DNA from: Gonatopus flavifemur
Lineage: Eukaryota; Arthropoda; Insecta; Hymenoptera; Dryinidae
DNA: 64,000 nt
Direction of reading: 5' to 3'
Assembly: GCA_018340375.1 (NCBI GenBank)
Contig: JAFFJZ010000013.1
Span: 1,860,001 to 1,924,000, forward strand
In this document: piece by piece, positions 9,713-21,461 of the stretch
Layout: every line of letters starts with the position of its first letter
Numbering within the stretch: the stretch's first letter is position 1
The notes under the pieces: generated by a model
What the model was told of the DNA's origin: nothing
The model's input: only the letters and a program-made list of their open reading frames with translations
Database searches by the model: none
Program-made: the position numbers and the translations under genes

Positions 9713-11426
9713 TCACTCGTAATTAGTGTACCAGTATGTAACAATGGTTTTTTCCAAATTACATATTCCAAATTGATAGCGTTTATTCGTTAAAATTAAT
9801 TTGTACGCAGAAAAAGATCTTTCAACATCACAAGATGTTACTGGTGCAAATTTATATTTGGACCATGAAGCAGATGGTACCGAGCAACTTGAAATGGTAT
9901 GGTTTTTTGATACTTCATGGATCTTGAAGAGCTCATTGAAATCCGGATTTCTTTCCAGTACTTTATCAATTTTCACTGACAAATTTTCTCCACAAGCTCC
10001 CGGGATGGCTCTCATTTCGCTAAGGATACTGGATACTTCCTTCATTGGTTCTACTAGTGGCAAATTTCGGGTCTCCAACTTTTTCATAACCTCTGAAAGG
10101 TTCGGAAAATGAGCTTTGATGTAACACAAATCTTGCTCAAGTTTTGACTCATTTAGAACATCTTCGGCTTTTTTCATACTTAGTGAATCATCCGAATCAA
10201 AAAGATTAACAACCTGTTAATTTAGAGAATATATCAAGTATTAGTAATATAATAACTATAGAGAACATTGAGGTAGTTTTTTTAGGTCTTGAATGGAGTA
10301 TTTCACAATTTCTTACGTTTTTTATGCCATCTAAGTTTTCTGCGTAAAACAGAGCTGTTTCTATCCATGTTCCCCATCTTGTCAAAATGGGTTCAGGTGG
10401 TAGTGGAACATTTTTTAAGTTTTCACGACAAACTTCAATACGAAGAGGACCTTTCAAAAAAATCTTTTTTACGCTTGAAATTAACGTGTTGACATGTGGA
10501 AACGACAGCCGTATTTCTTCAGCAACTCTGTTAAGACCGTGAATCAAGCATGTTACATGGATCATATTTGGATAAAGAACTTTCAAATTTTTCCCAGCCT
10601 TCAACATATAAGCTGCTGCATCAGATAGGAGCAATAAAACTTGATCTTCGAAATTCTTATCTGGCCACAAAGATTTTAAAGATGAATTGACGAATCGGGC
10701 GATTGTTTCATTATTCGTTTTTTCTAGTGGCTTACATGCTACTGAATAAGGCTTCGTTGGTTCATTTCCACTCAGTTTGCCTTCAATTAAATTGGCTATT
10801 TGTCTTCCCAAAGGATCAGTGGTCTCATCCACAGATATCCAAACGTAATTATCTCCTATTTCTTCTTCGATACTGTTCATAGCCGAGTGATAGCACTTGT
10901 CTGAATAATATTTTCTCAGTGTGGACTCATGAGGAATATATTTATGGGTATATTTTTCTGAAAAATTTCTCCAAACATCATTATCTAGACATCGCCAACT
11001 CATGTCAATGGCTATCATGGCTTGACACATATCGAAAAAAGATTGGTTGGATTTGTTAATTGTTGTTCGCGATGATACTGACACGTCAAAACTGTTATCA
11101 ATATTTTCATTTGAAGATTCACCTAAAAATATTGTTTCTGTCGACTTCGCCCCTGCTTTATGCCGAATCGTGAGCACGTGTTGAGTGAGCTGTGATTTTC
11201 TGTCACAAGTGATCTAAAATATAAATTATTCCGTTAAGTTATTTATCAAATTATTATTTGATCCATTTGAAAATGATAATGAGTCAAGTGTTCTGTTAAA
11301 ACATACCTGTTTATCACAGCAAACGCTGCAGTAAACGTTTTGTCCATCAAAACTCAAATATTTATCATCACCTTCTTTTAACCAACCATTTATTTTCAAC
11401 GATTCACTTTGTTTTACTCTTGGCAT
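9713..11426 (-). CDS. hAT transposase, three exons, intact
   Basis: Exons on the minus strand: 11426-11307, 10317... in full 11213-10317, and 10213-9713. Introns of 93 bp (GTATG...TTTTAG) and 103 bp (GTAAG...TTAACAG) are phase 0. The join gives 505 residues. An N-terminal BED-type finger spans exons 1 and 2, with ligands C33, C36, H52 and H58. The catalytic core has D169 (ISVDETTD), D238 (LLLSDAAAYM), the conserved C262-x2-H265 (CLIHGLNR) and LTRWGTW. The C-terminal hATC dimerisation region carries E470 in VERSFSAYK. The fold and finger resemble the CGGBP1-like branch of hAT transposases. It would bind the element's ends and subterminal repeats in the nucleus and catalyse cut-and-paste movement. 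An AATAAA signal lies on the minus strand at 9391-9396. No stop or frameshift was found; the start could instead be the in-frame ATG at 11456. Confidence 0.87.
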
Positions 11427-11699
11427 TTCAACTGAATGAATTTTTCTAATGTACAATTGAATCTCGATTCAATATATCCTAATTAATTACAGCCTGACCA
11501 CAAGATTGTTATAATCACAACGTAAGTACATTTACTTGCGATCGTGACACCAATTCAGAGCTGACTGAAGCGTAAATATTATATTCCAAATTTGTCAGCT
11601 TAATACGTGATAACACACATACGTATACATATACATGTGGATATGGGAAAGAATGTTTTGAATGTACGCTTTTTTGAGGGAGTTATAGTAGCACGTTAC

Positions 11700-11800
11700 A
11701 TTTGTTGAATTTATGCAACATAAATGAAAATTATGTGACATAAATAAAAATCAAGCAACATAAGTGAATTTATGCAGCATAAATCAAATTCATGTAATAT
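11700..11800. repeat. hAT subterminal repeats, right end
   Basis: At least four loosely spaced copies of a TTATGCAACATAAAT-like word: TTATGCAACATAAAT, TTATGTGACATAAAT, CAAGCAACATAAGTG and TTATGCAGCATAAAT, spaced about 20 bp. These match the left-end cluster in character. Confidence 0.7.
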
Positions 11801-11862
11801 GCGACCTATTCTAAATAATCAAATATATGTTTTTGCATATATTTCCGCAGTCTAATAAGGAG

Positions 11863-12637
11863 AAGCGAAAGAAAATCCTTGAACGAAGTCTACTCAAGAA
11901 TATTATTAAGGTCATCAGTTATGTTGTTCTCTGTTGAAAAAATCCAAATACTCCTTGTGTTGATTATGTTAATACTAATCAGTGCGTTCCAACCCTCTGT
12001 CTGAGAGTACACAGAACAGTACAAGCATAACAACAGATAGGGTATCATCTTCATCAGCGCTGGATCTAGCAAATTCTCGGTCTCTCCCTCCATCAATTCG
12101 AACGGGCAGGTTGATAAAGGATCAAAAGAGGGGCAAACTGCCCCCCTTTTGATCTGAAATGATCTCAACATGATCTCAAATGGACGGAGAGAGAGATAGA
12201 GAATTCACTAGATTCGGGCCTGATCTTCATAAACTTCATCTTCTTATCGTGAAATAAGTGAATTATATCTGATAGTTCAAAATAAAATATCTTGAATCCA
12301 TCTCAAAAATATTTTTTTTTATAAAATAATTTATTAACATCATGTCATCATCGAATCATATATCATCAGATCATATACCATCATATCATATACCATATTT
12401 TTTTTTATAAATATAATTTTGATGTTTATGATAATAACTTCCAACGTCATCGTCTCAATATGAACAATTGTTCGAATCGGTACATTCAAATGCTCATATC
12501 TCAGATTATTTCACAATCAAATATCTGTATGATATTCAAAAATATGTGATAACAGATTGCGATCTTTGAAAATCACTGATAAGAAACAGTCATAATTTAA
12601 AATACTTGTTTGCGAAAATGTGTTACTTTCAATACAT
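11863..12637. other. Gene-free interval with ATCATATA microsatellite
   Basis: No gene supported. An imperfect ATCATATCATATACC repeat lies at about 12340-12395, next to two T-rich stretches. Confidence 0.45.
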
Positions 12638-12916
12638 TCTGCTGTATATTCCCCCTTTCTGTAGATTTTCTATGTGGCTTCGTGGTTTTCTTCTTCAAAA
12701 AATTCCCCTAGGCATGGTACGTTTTGTATTTCATATTTCATGAAAGACTTTCAAATGTATTTTGTGATTCCCATGCATTGAAAAAAATGCATCCATTTGA
12801 AAAATTATATCACGAAATACGAACTATATGAAGTCCAGGTGAAATTTTTTTGAAAAGGAAACTGTGAAAACACAAAACATTAGGTTCAGGAGAGAGGAAT
12901 ACATACAGCAAAATTT
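12638..12916. repeat. Possible palindromic MITE
   Basis: TTCTGCTGTATATTCCCCC near 12638 is loosely complementary to GAGGAATACATACAGCAAAA near 12896-12916. The centre contains GCATTGAAAAAAATGC. The arms are poor in places, so this is an old element at best. Confidence 0.4.
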
Positions 12917-13110
12917 GTTGGAAATACGAAATTTTCGCCAAAAAGTCTTTCAAATGCTTTTACAGCTCTAACAATAGTGTTGAACATCGGAATATCACTT
13001 GGATTATTACAACACCCATCATTATCAAATCATCATCAACATTACCAAGTCCAACATGTTTTGAAAGAATTCCCCGGCTAATTTATTGTATAATAATTAG
13101 AAAATCTTGT
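12917..13110. other. Short gene-free interval
   Basis: Lies 3' of the Helitron coding remnant on its strand. I looked for a CTRR end with a hairpin and found none that is convincing. Confidence 0.35.
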
Positions 13111-16060
13111 TTATGAAAACAATTCATTATAAACATAATTTTCGACTGTTCTAGTATTTCTTTGATCGCCGAGATGAATTCTCACCGACTTCCAAGAACG
13201 TACGCGTGATAAAGCAACATACAATTGTCCGTGATTGAATACATCTCTACGCAAATCTATTCCAACTCTATCAAAAGTCCGTCCTTGCGATCCATTGATT
13301 GTCATTGCAAAAGCTAATTTTACGGGGAATTGTCGCCTTGCGAAGGTGAATGGGAAGGCATTTTCCGAATAAAGCTTGATACGGTTAAGGAAAACTATTC
13401 GACCTTGCTTATCTCCAGTCAAAATTTCACAACGCAATAAATTACACCCGAGTTCAAGTATTAACAACCTTGTACCATTACATAAACCCTCACTAATACT
13501 GAGATTCCTTATAAGCATTGACACACTATTTACTCTCAAGCATAATTCATGAACCGGTAAAGATGAAGGAGATAAAGTATTCAGATATTCTGGAAGAATA
13601 GCTTCTGCAATATTTCCATTATCACTTGATTCCGGGATGCGTGTCGATGTCCAATAATTCAACTACTCGCTTATTCATTCCTTCACATCACGATTTATAG
13701 CAGAAAGAATTGCACACTTAGTAATTTGCCTATAGAGTTTTTTTCTAATCAAATCTCCATACACATCTCCAACAATATCAGCATCAGGAGGAACTAATAA
13801 TCGTTCAGGAATAACGATATCATTGGAATTATTTAGAATACCATCTCCTACACTCAAGAGAAATTGTGGAAATTCAATTCCTTCAGATAAAGCACTCATA
13901 TTCACTGTAAGAGAAAATATTTTAAACAATGGCCATAATTCACTCCTTTTAATCGACAAGTTGACTGTTCCAGCTCGCGTACTACGTACTGGAATTGGTG
14001 AGAGCTGTCAAAAATCACCACCTAAGATTATGATTTTCCCACCAAATGGAGAATGATTGTTCATAATATCTCTTAGTTAACGATCCATAATTCCTAAAGC
14101 GTATCGCGGGGCCATAGGAGCTTCATCTCAGATGGAAACATCTGTATCCTTCAAATATTCTCCTTCTTTGGATTGGATTCTAATGTTCGATGAAGAATCC
14201 GAAAAAAGAGGTACTGGCAATTCCAATGTTTTATGAACGGTTTTGGCATGAGGAAGTAGAGTAGCAGCGATACCAGTGAAAGCCATAGCACAAATATTTT
14301 CACACCTCATTCTCAATGAGTAATAGAGTGTAGTGTAAATGAAAGTTTTTCCAGAACCTCCAGGTCCATCTACATAAAAACAATTTGTTTGATTATTTGG
14401 TGATTGGGAGTCAGTAGCGTCAACTAATCCAAGAACAACATCAACTATTTCTTTTTGCTTTACGTTCAATTTTTCATACTGTCCCATACCCGTTTCTCCA
14501 TATTGTTGAGATGGGATGAATTCCTCACCATCCACATCACCTACAATTTGTTCCATACTTGGGAATTGAGATAAACTCCATCCTTCAGTATTCAGCATGT
14601 GACTCATTTGAACATATGCTTGTTTGACACCTTCATCTCGCCTCAATCGTCTTATATAATCTTCTGATAAATGAATTTTAAATTTCTCCCATAACTGTTC
14701 AGGATGAACGGGATGACAGTGCATCAGAATTCTGACAAATAATTTCCGGAGTCGCTGCGGCATCATCCAAGCAACTGCTCCTTGCATCGCACGACTCCAC
14801 TCTTCGTCGTCCTCTATGAGGCCCAATGCTAAACACGTAGCAACAAAAGATGCATAAGTGCGTCCTTCTATTGTTCTTAAATCTTCGAAACTTTTTGCAC
14901 CTTCAACAGTTAATAACAATCAACGAAGGTGAAACAATTCAATTTGTGTAGAACTTATTGAATACATACGACCAATGACATTGAACTGAGCTTTCCCAGG
15001 CATCCACCTGAACACATCCTCACCGTTCAATCGTATTTTTCCGAAAACATAATGACAAGGGATTTCCGAATAAATATACTTTCTGGCTGCTTCATTACGA
15101 CTATTGAGTGCAAAATACTCCATCAACATTGTAATCTTATTCAGAGCACTCGCCAATGCGCCAGCATCCACAACATCTGGAATAATAACAGATTGTTGAT
15201 TGGGCAAATGTACAGGTAATCGGATAATTGTATGGCTTTTCTCTTGTAGAGGTTTACTCAAAATACGCCATACAGCTCCAACAGGTCCCACATGACGAGT
15301 TTCTACATAGTTCTGTATTTCATCGAAATTAATGATTGTATCATCATGTCCGCTCTCATTAATCACAATGGAAGCACAATCATGGCCTTTGAATACATAT
15401 TTGAATAAATATTTCACAGACTTTATACTTGAAACAACTTCAACGTTGATATGACAATTTAACGTGAGCAATGACATTGGACAATATGGGACAACGTGTC
15501 GGTTATCAACAATATAATTACCAGGGCGTTCAAGAGTAATTCCAGTATTTCGTCTCTTATAAAATGGATATCCATCATTATCCATTGATGTTTCCTCTTG
15601 GAATTGTTTAGGATAATGTTTTGAACACTTCCCATCAACTTCACACCAAGATCCGCAAGGTCCGTGTATCATCTGCTTCATTACGATTTCATGTGAAATT
15701 GGATAGTCTTGGGGATGTGGAATTTCCGCCAAAATATAACGATCAACAATCGAGGAAGTTGTAATTTTACTATTCTGATCTAAAGTAATTAGTAAATGAA
15801 TATGAGGCAATCCTCGTTTTTGGAATTCAATGACGTAAACAAACGCTTGAACTTTACCAAAACTTAGAGTTATTAGTCCTCTGTTCTTTCTCTGTTAAAA
15901 TCCACGCATAGTCAACGTGAGTATCATTCACCTGGATTGGTATTCCATGACCTTTCAGATTTTCTGTAATTCCATCTCAGAAACCATGTGAAGTCTTTTC
16001 AACGAATGAACGAGTTAAGAAAATCCTATGACGAAATCTGACTTGGTTTTACATACATCC
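13111..16060 (-). pseudogene. Helitron Rep/helicase polyprotein, decayed
   Basis: Minus-strand remnant of a RepHel protein. Upstream pieces (16060-15811) are frameshifted. The Rep part (15810-14920) shows the HUH motif (PHIHLLI) and the tyrosine motif YLFKYVFKG. The helicase part carries Walker A (DGPGGSGKT, about 14345-14372), then stop-DEAPMAPRYALGIMDR-stop, GGKIIILGGDF-stop-QLSP (13960-14150), and the C-terminal block FAMTINGSQGRTFDRVGIDL with LYVALSRVRSW typical of PIF1-type helicases. Several in-frame stops and at least one frameshift near 13640-13680 inactivate it. Known role: rolling-circle transposition between A and T. The 5' end is cut by the element starting at 16067; no Helitron termini were found. 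Confidence 0.9.
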
Positions 16061-16066
16061 AATGTA

Positions 16067-16577
16067 CAGGGTGGTGCAAAAGTCTGGGTACACCCTGATA
16101 ACTCCTGAACGGGTAAAGATGATGGAATAATTTTTCTTTCAATTCAACGGGGGAATAGAATCTACCATACTAGGAGGGTGAAAAGTCCTCAATTTTGAAG
16201 GGGGCGAGGGGAGCGAAAATCTTGAACAAGGTGGGCGGGCTTGCGATAGCCCATTCGATGGGGATTTCCAGCCCGAATACAGCCGTTTTCTGTTTTTTGG
16301 GATCGGTCAATTTTTCGCCGAATTATGACCACTTGAACATTGTTCTGGGAGCAGTCAGAGCCGGTGTGGACGTTCCTAACTCCCCATCGAATGGAGATCT
16401 TCAGATGTCTTTTTCAATCAAATGGGGGGGGGGGCCGCATGATGTATCATTCTAGGGAAGTGAATCACTGAACACAATCGGAAATAATGAATAACAATAG
16501 ATCCATCAACAAATCAAGATAAAGAAGGAATGAGCGTAGGAGGGTTGCACACATTACGTAGCCCCCTAGCCAAAGTT
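16067..16577. repeat. Left long TIR of the DD41D element
   Basis: Complementary to 18662-19161. Matching blocks include AAATCTTGAACAAGGTGGG, CCATTCGATGGGGATTT, TGGTCATAATTC-type sequence, and the inner limit TAGCCCCCTAGCCAAAGT. Divergence looks moderate, roughly 10-20%, with small indels. Confidence 0.85.
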
Positions 16578-16669
16578 CCCCCTCCAACTCTCTCATATCA
16601 GCGTTCCACGCCACAGTCGCCTTATAACGTACCTAAAACTGTTGATTTAGGATTTTCCACAAGTTTTTC

Positions 16670-17060
16670 TCATCTGTTCATTCGAGTCATAATTTCCATT
16701 TTTTTTTGTGTTCCTCACCAATTCTGGCTACTTTCGATCATGTCCCATCATTTTACGATACTCTCGACAATTCTTGAACATTTCCGGATAACTTTGCACA
16801 TTTTCGATATCTTCGATAATTTTTGAATATCCTCGGACAAATTCGATCACTTTCGACATTCCTAATGAATCTCGAACATTCACGGATAAATTCGCTCATT
16901 TTCGATAATTCTCGCATATTTTCGGATAATTTTGACTATTTTCGACATTCTCGAACATTTCCGAATAACTTCGCTCCTTTCCGATATTTTCGATAATTCT
17001 CAAACATTTCCGGATAACCTTGTTCATTTTGGATATTCTCGAACATTCTTGAATCGATTG
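16670..17060. repeat. Degenerate minisatellite inside the DD41D element
   Basis: Repeated variants of TCGATAATTCTCGAACATTT followed by CCGGATAACTTCG, recurring roughly every 45-60 bp, at least six times, just 5' of the transposase start. Units are imperfect. Confidence 0.65.
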
Positions 17061-17094
17061 GATTATTTTTCATATCCTCCATAAAACTATTTCA

Positions 17095-18180
17095 ATGTCT
17101 CTTTCGGAAAGAGAAAGGATTGCCATCCTCATGATGGAGGGATATGGTGATCGAGAACGCTCATGCAGAGAAGTTGCGGGCTTATTCAATATTGAATTCA
17201 GAGTGGGTCAGCCGACTATTTCTGCAACAACAGTTTCGAAGACTGTAAAACGGTATCGGGAGACAGGGAGTGTTGAAGATCTGCCGCGATCGGGCAGACG
17301 TAACACAGCGACGTCTGATGAAGTCGCGTTAGATATTTTACAGACAGTTGTAGATACTCCAATTACCTCCGCAAGACGAATTCCTTGTGACCATGGTATT
17401 TCCCATAATTCGGTCCTGAGGATTCTCAGATGAAATAAGTTTCATCCTCACAGGGCACATTTAGTCCAAGAATCAAGCGGAGATGATTTCGATCGACGCC
17501 TAGAATATTGTGGAACCATCATGCAAAAAGTTGATGAAGACCCTAATTTCATGAATGATATAGTCTTTTCTGACGAAGCTACATTTATGTTGAATAGGAA
17601 TGTGAATAGACGCAATTGTAGATACTGGAGTAACAGCAATCCTCACTGGAAGTTCGAATCGAAAACCCAATACCCACAAAAACTGAATGTTTGGACAGGA
17701 ATATTGGATACGCATATCATGAGTGCATTTTTAATCTAGGGCAATCTGACCACAGAAAAATATAGGGTCATGCTGATTGAGGACATTGTTCCCAATATCC
17801 GTAGACTTTCAGGACCAAATTTCGATGCAGTTTGGTTTCAGCAGGATGATGCACCCGCACATTTCGGATGTGGAGTACGACATGTTTTGCACCAAAATTT
17901 TGTCGGTAGATGGATTGGGAGGCGAGGAGCGATCGAATGGTCCTTCCGATCTCCTGATTTGACCCCATGAGACTCTTCCCTTTAGGGGCATTCGAAAGAT
18001 CGGGTTGATCAAAATCGAGCACAAGATTTAGAAAGGTTGCGTGGAAGAATAATAGAAGAAGTGGCACTTATCACTCCTGAAATTTTGCGGAACGCAGGTC
18101 AAAGTTGTTATAATCGTCTCGCTCACTGCATCGAATGTTCAGGCAACCATCTTGAACACCTCATTCAAGTCCCACACTAA
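17095..18180 (+). pseudogene. DD41D Tc1/mariner-type transposase, four stops
   Basis: One frame of about 360 codons interrupted by TGA after RILR (17431), TAG after SAFLI, TGA after SPDLTP and TAG shortly after. The N-terminus (MSLSERERIAILMMEGYG) is a helix-turn-helix domain followed by a GRR hook (PRSGRRNT). The catalytic residues are D in VFSDEATF, D in WFQQDDAPAH, and D after SPDLTP-stop. I count 41 residues between the last two. The block RWIGRRGAIEW before SPDLTP is typical of this branch; DD41D elements have been named VISITOR in the literature, as I recall. Inactive as it stands. Confidence 0.85.
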
Positions 18181-18661
18181 AGCGTGTAGTTGCCCAAACA
18201 TGGGTTTATTTTGGAATGGAGGAAAACCACATCTGGAATGTAGAAATTGCTATATCTCGACGAAAGATCGACCGATTCCATGAAATCGAAGACGGTTGGA
18301 TTCGGGTTCAAAGGACACCATTCACAGATGTGTTGCAGACTCTCAATTTGATTCGAAATTTGTGTCTTCCCTACAAATCCCATAGCCCTCATCCGGAGTT
18401 ATGAATTCTCACTCCCATGGGGAGATACAATTGCAGACACAATTTATCAATTATTGCGATTGGTCACTCATGTCTACTGATGATTTTTTGAGTTGGAATG
18501 GCGATATACCAAGTGTTCCTCAGTCAAAGGTTATGAAAACTAATCAGGAATGTTCGTTGATTTTTTCTTATGCATTCCAATTCAGGGTGGTAACCCTACG
18601 AACAATTCAAGACACATCTCATCAATGATCCCGATTGTTACCTAATGTTTATCAACAATTT

Positions 18662-19161
18662 ACTTTGGCTAGGGGCTACGCAATGTGTACAATTCTTCTA
18701 CACTCATCTCTTATTTATCTTCATTTGTTGATGGATCCATTGTGATTCATCATCTTTGATTGACTTCGAGGATCCACTTCCCTAGAATGATACATCATGC
18801 CCCCACCCCCCCATTTGATTGAAAAAGACATCCGATGGGGAGTTAGGAAGGTCTACAGCGGCTCCGACTGCTCCCAGAACAATGTTCAAGTGGTCATAAT
18901 TCGGTGAAGAATCCAACAAAAAACAAAAACCACCTGTATTCGGGCTGAAAATCCCCATCGAATGAGCTATTGCAAGCCCTCCCACCTTGTTCAAGATTTT
19001 CGCCTCCCTCGCCCCCCATCGCCCCCTTCAAGATTGAGGACTCCTCATCCTCCTAGTATGGTAGATTTTTTTCCCCCGTTGAATTTGGAAAAAAAAATTA
19101 TCCCATTATCTCCACCCATTCAGGAGTTATTAGGGTGTATCCAGACTTTTGCACCACCCTG
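18662..19161. repeat. Right long TIR of the DD41D element
   Basis: Inverted partner of 16067-16577. The short reading frames in it and in the left arm are mirror artefacts. Confidence 0.85.
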
Positions 19162-19168
19162 TATATAT

Positions 19169-20132
19169 GAGGGAGTGGACGGTAGTGTGGGACGTACGGT
19201 GGTGCGGGACACCCGTTTTTTTTTTGACAGAGTGCAAATATGGCGACACCGACTACTGTCAAACTGCTCTTATGACATGCGCTAGTTTTTGAGCTAACAC
19301 TAAAGCGAATAGTCGCATTGATTTTATTGCGCCCAAACATCGTGTGTGAAAATTAGGGGAAAAGTTTTTTCCCAAGTTCTTGTGAGTGCTATAATTTCAA
19401 TGAAATCTAGTGAAAAAGGTGAATGTAATGCATGTATAGGAAGTGTTTCCATCATATTTTATGATGAAATATCAATTCACGCCAAAATATGCACACCTCA
19501 ATTTTTTTCTGTAATGATAAAAATGGCTGTCATTCCCTAGTGCGGGACACCGTTCGTACGGTAGTGTGGGACACCATTGTAATAATAATCGATTGCGTTT
19601 CATTCAATAGAAGTGGTTTAAAAGTGAACTGTCCGTCTCGTTAATTGCCTCCCCCAGTAAATTAAGCTCCAAAAGGAGTAAGTATATACATTAAGTACAT
19701 TTAAAGTGCGCTGCCATGATTACCAGCTACTTTATATGTAAACATTGCGCTTCTGACAGTGATGAAGGAGACGACGAATAAGATGGTTCAAATGCCATTT
19801 TCTGTTGTTGTTTTTGCCATTGAAGGTTTTTTAAATAAATGCAATTTGATTCTCTTTACATTTTGGGTGTTCTTACTTCATATCTTGCCAATTTTGGTGG
19901 ATTCTTCAAAGTGTCCCACACTACTGTACAAATTTCTTTCTGTACAAAAATCGATGTTCCACAAAAATGGCTATAAAATTCTTCTACACAACTTGATCAA
20001 TGTAGTGACTTCAGCAAAAAGTAAGCTGAGCCTTCTAGTTTTCCAATGATCTACATAAGTCTCTATAAAATGGACTTGATCAAAAATTAGAGGGCAAAAC
20101 CAAAAGCTGTCCCACTACCGTACACTCCCTCA
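19169..20132. mobile_element. TIR element of about 960 bp (family unresolved)
   Basis: GAGGGAGTGGACGGTAGTGT at the left pairs with ACTACCGTACACTCCCTC at the right, inside TATATA flanks. The word ACGGTAGTGTGGGAC recurs internally (19179, 19559) with variants (GTGCGGGACACCGTTCGTAC near 19541), giving subterminal repeats. No transposase is recognisable. It starts directly after the DD41D element, within the same TATATA tract. Confidence 0.65.
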
Positions 20133-20317
20133 TATATATATATAGAAGTCAAGATATCAAAAACCGGATAAATTAGCAGGGAAACTTCTCTTCATTGAAT
20201 TCCTGAGGGACAATGTCCAAGTTCGTTCGAATTTGACCTTCCGTGATACTGTAGTGTGGATTCCAAGAGGATGATAGTGGATCTTGCTCAACAAATCCTT
20301 GATACAATATAATGATA
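20133..20317. other. Short gene-free interval
   Basis: Lies between the TIR element and the tandem-repeat family copy. A 90-codon minus-strand frame crosses it but has no recognisable content. Confidence 0.35.
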
Positions 20318-21461
20318 AACCAGAGGGCTCCGCCTCCTGACTGCTCCGCCTCCTCAGCAGTCCGACCCCCTTGAAAATTCACTCCGCTTATTTTGAATGG
20401 ATCGTAGCTCACATATGCTCGCTTCGCTCGCATTTTGAACAATTCAGATATCCGGGGATATATGAAAAGGCACTCATCGGTTTATCACGCAATTGAGAAC
20501 CTTTGGGAAGGTAATATTCAGAGAGCCTGAAACTCATTGCCTACCATCTTTTATACCATCTCCAAATGATTCAGGAACACGTACCTAGAGAACTGTAGAA
20601 TTTCAACTGTCCTGGTAGAAATGAAGCCTGGGAGCGCGAAGAAAGCGTGAGTTGAAAGTCATTTGAGCGTGATGAGCGAAACGAAGAGTTATTTAGGCGT
20701 AATTTAGGAATGAATCGGAATATTTTCAGGCTTCATTTGTTTCAACAGCCACTTCCTCCACTTTTGGATTCTCACTAGTGCGCAGTTGTCATAACGTCAA
20801 CCAGCTCTCGAAAAGTCTTCGGATGCAGTAGAGCTCACACGGGAAGATCGAAATTATTATTTTCTTTCAACATTTAAGCCCAGATTTGGATTCAGCAGCC
20901 TTGAAAATCCTTGGAGCCGTGTTACATATAACAATATAATCTTGTTCGTTAGAGCCAGAATGATTGTATGCAAGTGTGCCATATCCGATTCGCCATCTTG
21001 AATTCGTTTTTTGACGTCAGATTTGGATTCAGCAGCCTTGAAAATCCTTGGAGCCGTGTTACATATAACAATATAATCTTGTTCGTTAGAGCCAGAATGA
21101 CTATATGCAAGTGTGCCATATCCGATTCGCCATCTTGAATTCGTTTTTTGACGTCAGATTTGGATTCCACACCCTCCAAAACCCCTGGACCCATGTCTAA
21201 TATAAATCTATCCACGAATGCGAAGTTCACTAAATTCACGGTGGCCATCTCGGATCCGCTATCATGGATTCGGGATTTGACCCCAGATTCGAATTTAGCA
21301 CCCTCGAAAACCTCTGAACCCATGTTCCATATAAATTTGTACATGAATGCAAAATTGACTAGATTCACATCCGTCATCTTGGATCCACCATCTTCAATTC
21401 GTTTTCCGATGTCAGATCCGAATTCCTCACCCTTCAGAACCCCTAGGACACATGTGTCATA
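20318..21461 (-). repeat. Repeat family copy A with five tandem units of 128-137 bp
   Basis: Homologous, in opposite orientation, to 40470-41347. The 20318-20870 part contains AACCAGAGGGCTCC, GCTCGCTTCGCTCGC, GGAGCGCGAAG and a block ending near GTTGTCATAACG. Then CAGATTTGGATTC-like unit starts occur at 20881, 21018, 21155, 21285 and 21413, so spacings are 137, 137, 130 and 128. Each unit has ATATCCGATTCGCCATCTTG or a variant. On the minus strand the units read as repeated peptide modules (KMTDVNLVNFAF, EMATVNLVNFAF, DMAHLHIVILAL) within a 194-codon frame. The GAGCGAAGCGA motif also occurs in copy B. Confidence 0.75.

Larger units (their letters stand above)
9363..11854 (-). mobile_element. 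Complete hAT transposon (2.49 kb)
   Basis: The left end TAGACTGCGGAAATTTATGC and the right end, read inward, TAGACTGCGGAAATATATGC are inverted repeats. Flanking octamers ATAATGAG (9355-9362) and ATAAGGAG (11855-11862) match at seven of eight, the hAT target-duplication size. The interior holds a three-exon, stop-free transposase on the minus strand and subterminal ATGCAACATA-like repeats at both ends. It lies 13 bp from a hAT MITE whose ends differ, so the two are probably different families. All parts needed for autonomous transposition are visible. Confidence 0.88.
16067..19161 (+). mobile_element. Tc1/mariner-type DD41D element with about 500-bp TIRs
   Basis: Begins CAGGGTGGTGCAAAAGTCTG and ends CAGACTTTTGCACCACCCTG, with TA on both sides (16065-16066 and 19162-19163). 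The inverted repeats run inward to about 16577 on the left and 18662 on the right. Between them lie a degenerate tandem array (about 16670-17060) and a broken transposase (17095-18180). Total 3.1 kb, more than twice the usual Tc1/mariner size, mainly because of the long TIRs. Confidence 0.88.

Noticed and set aside
12917..13110. Helitron 3' terminus (CTRR with hairpin)
   Set aside because: Several CTAA/CTAG words exist but none has a convincing GC-rich hairpin at the expected distance.
20173..20442. 90-codon minus-strand frame
   Set aside because: It crosses the boundary of a repeat family and has no motif; conservation could not be tested.
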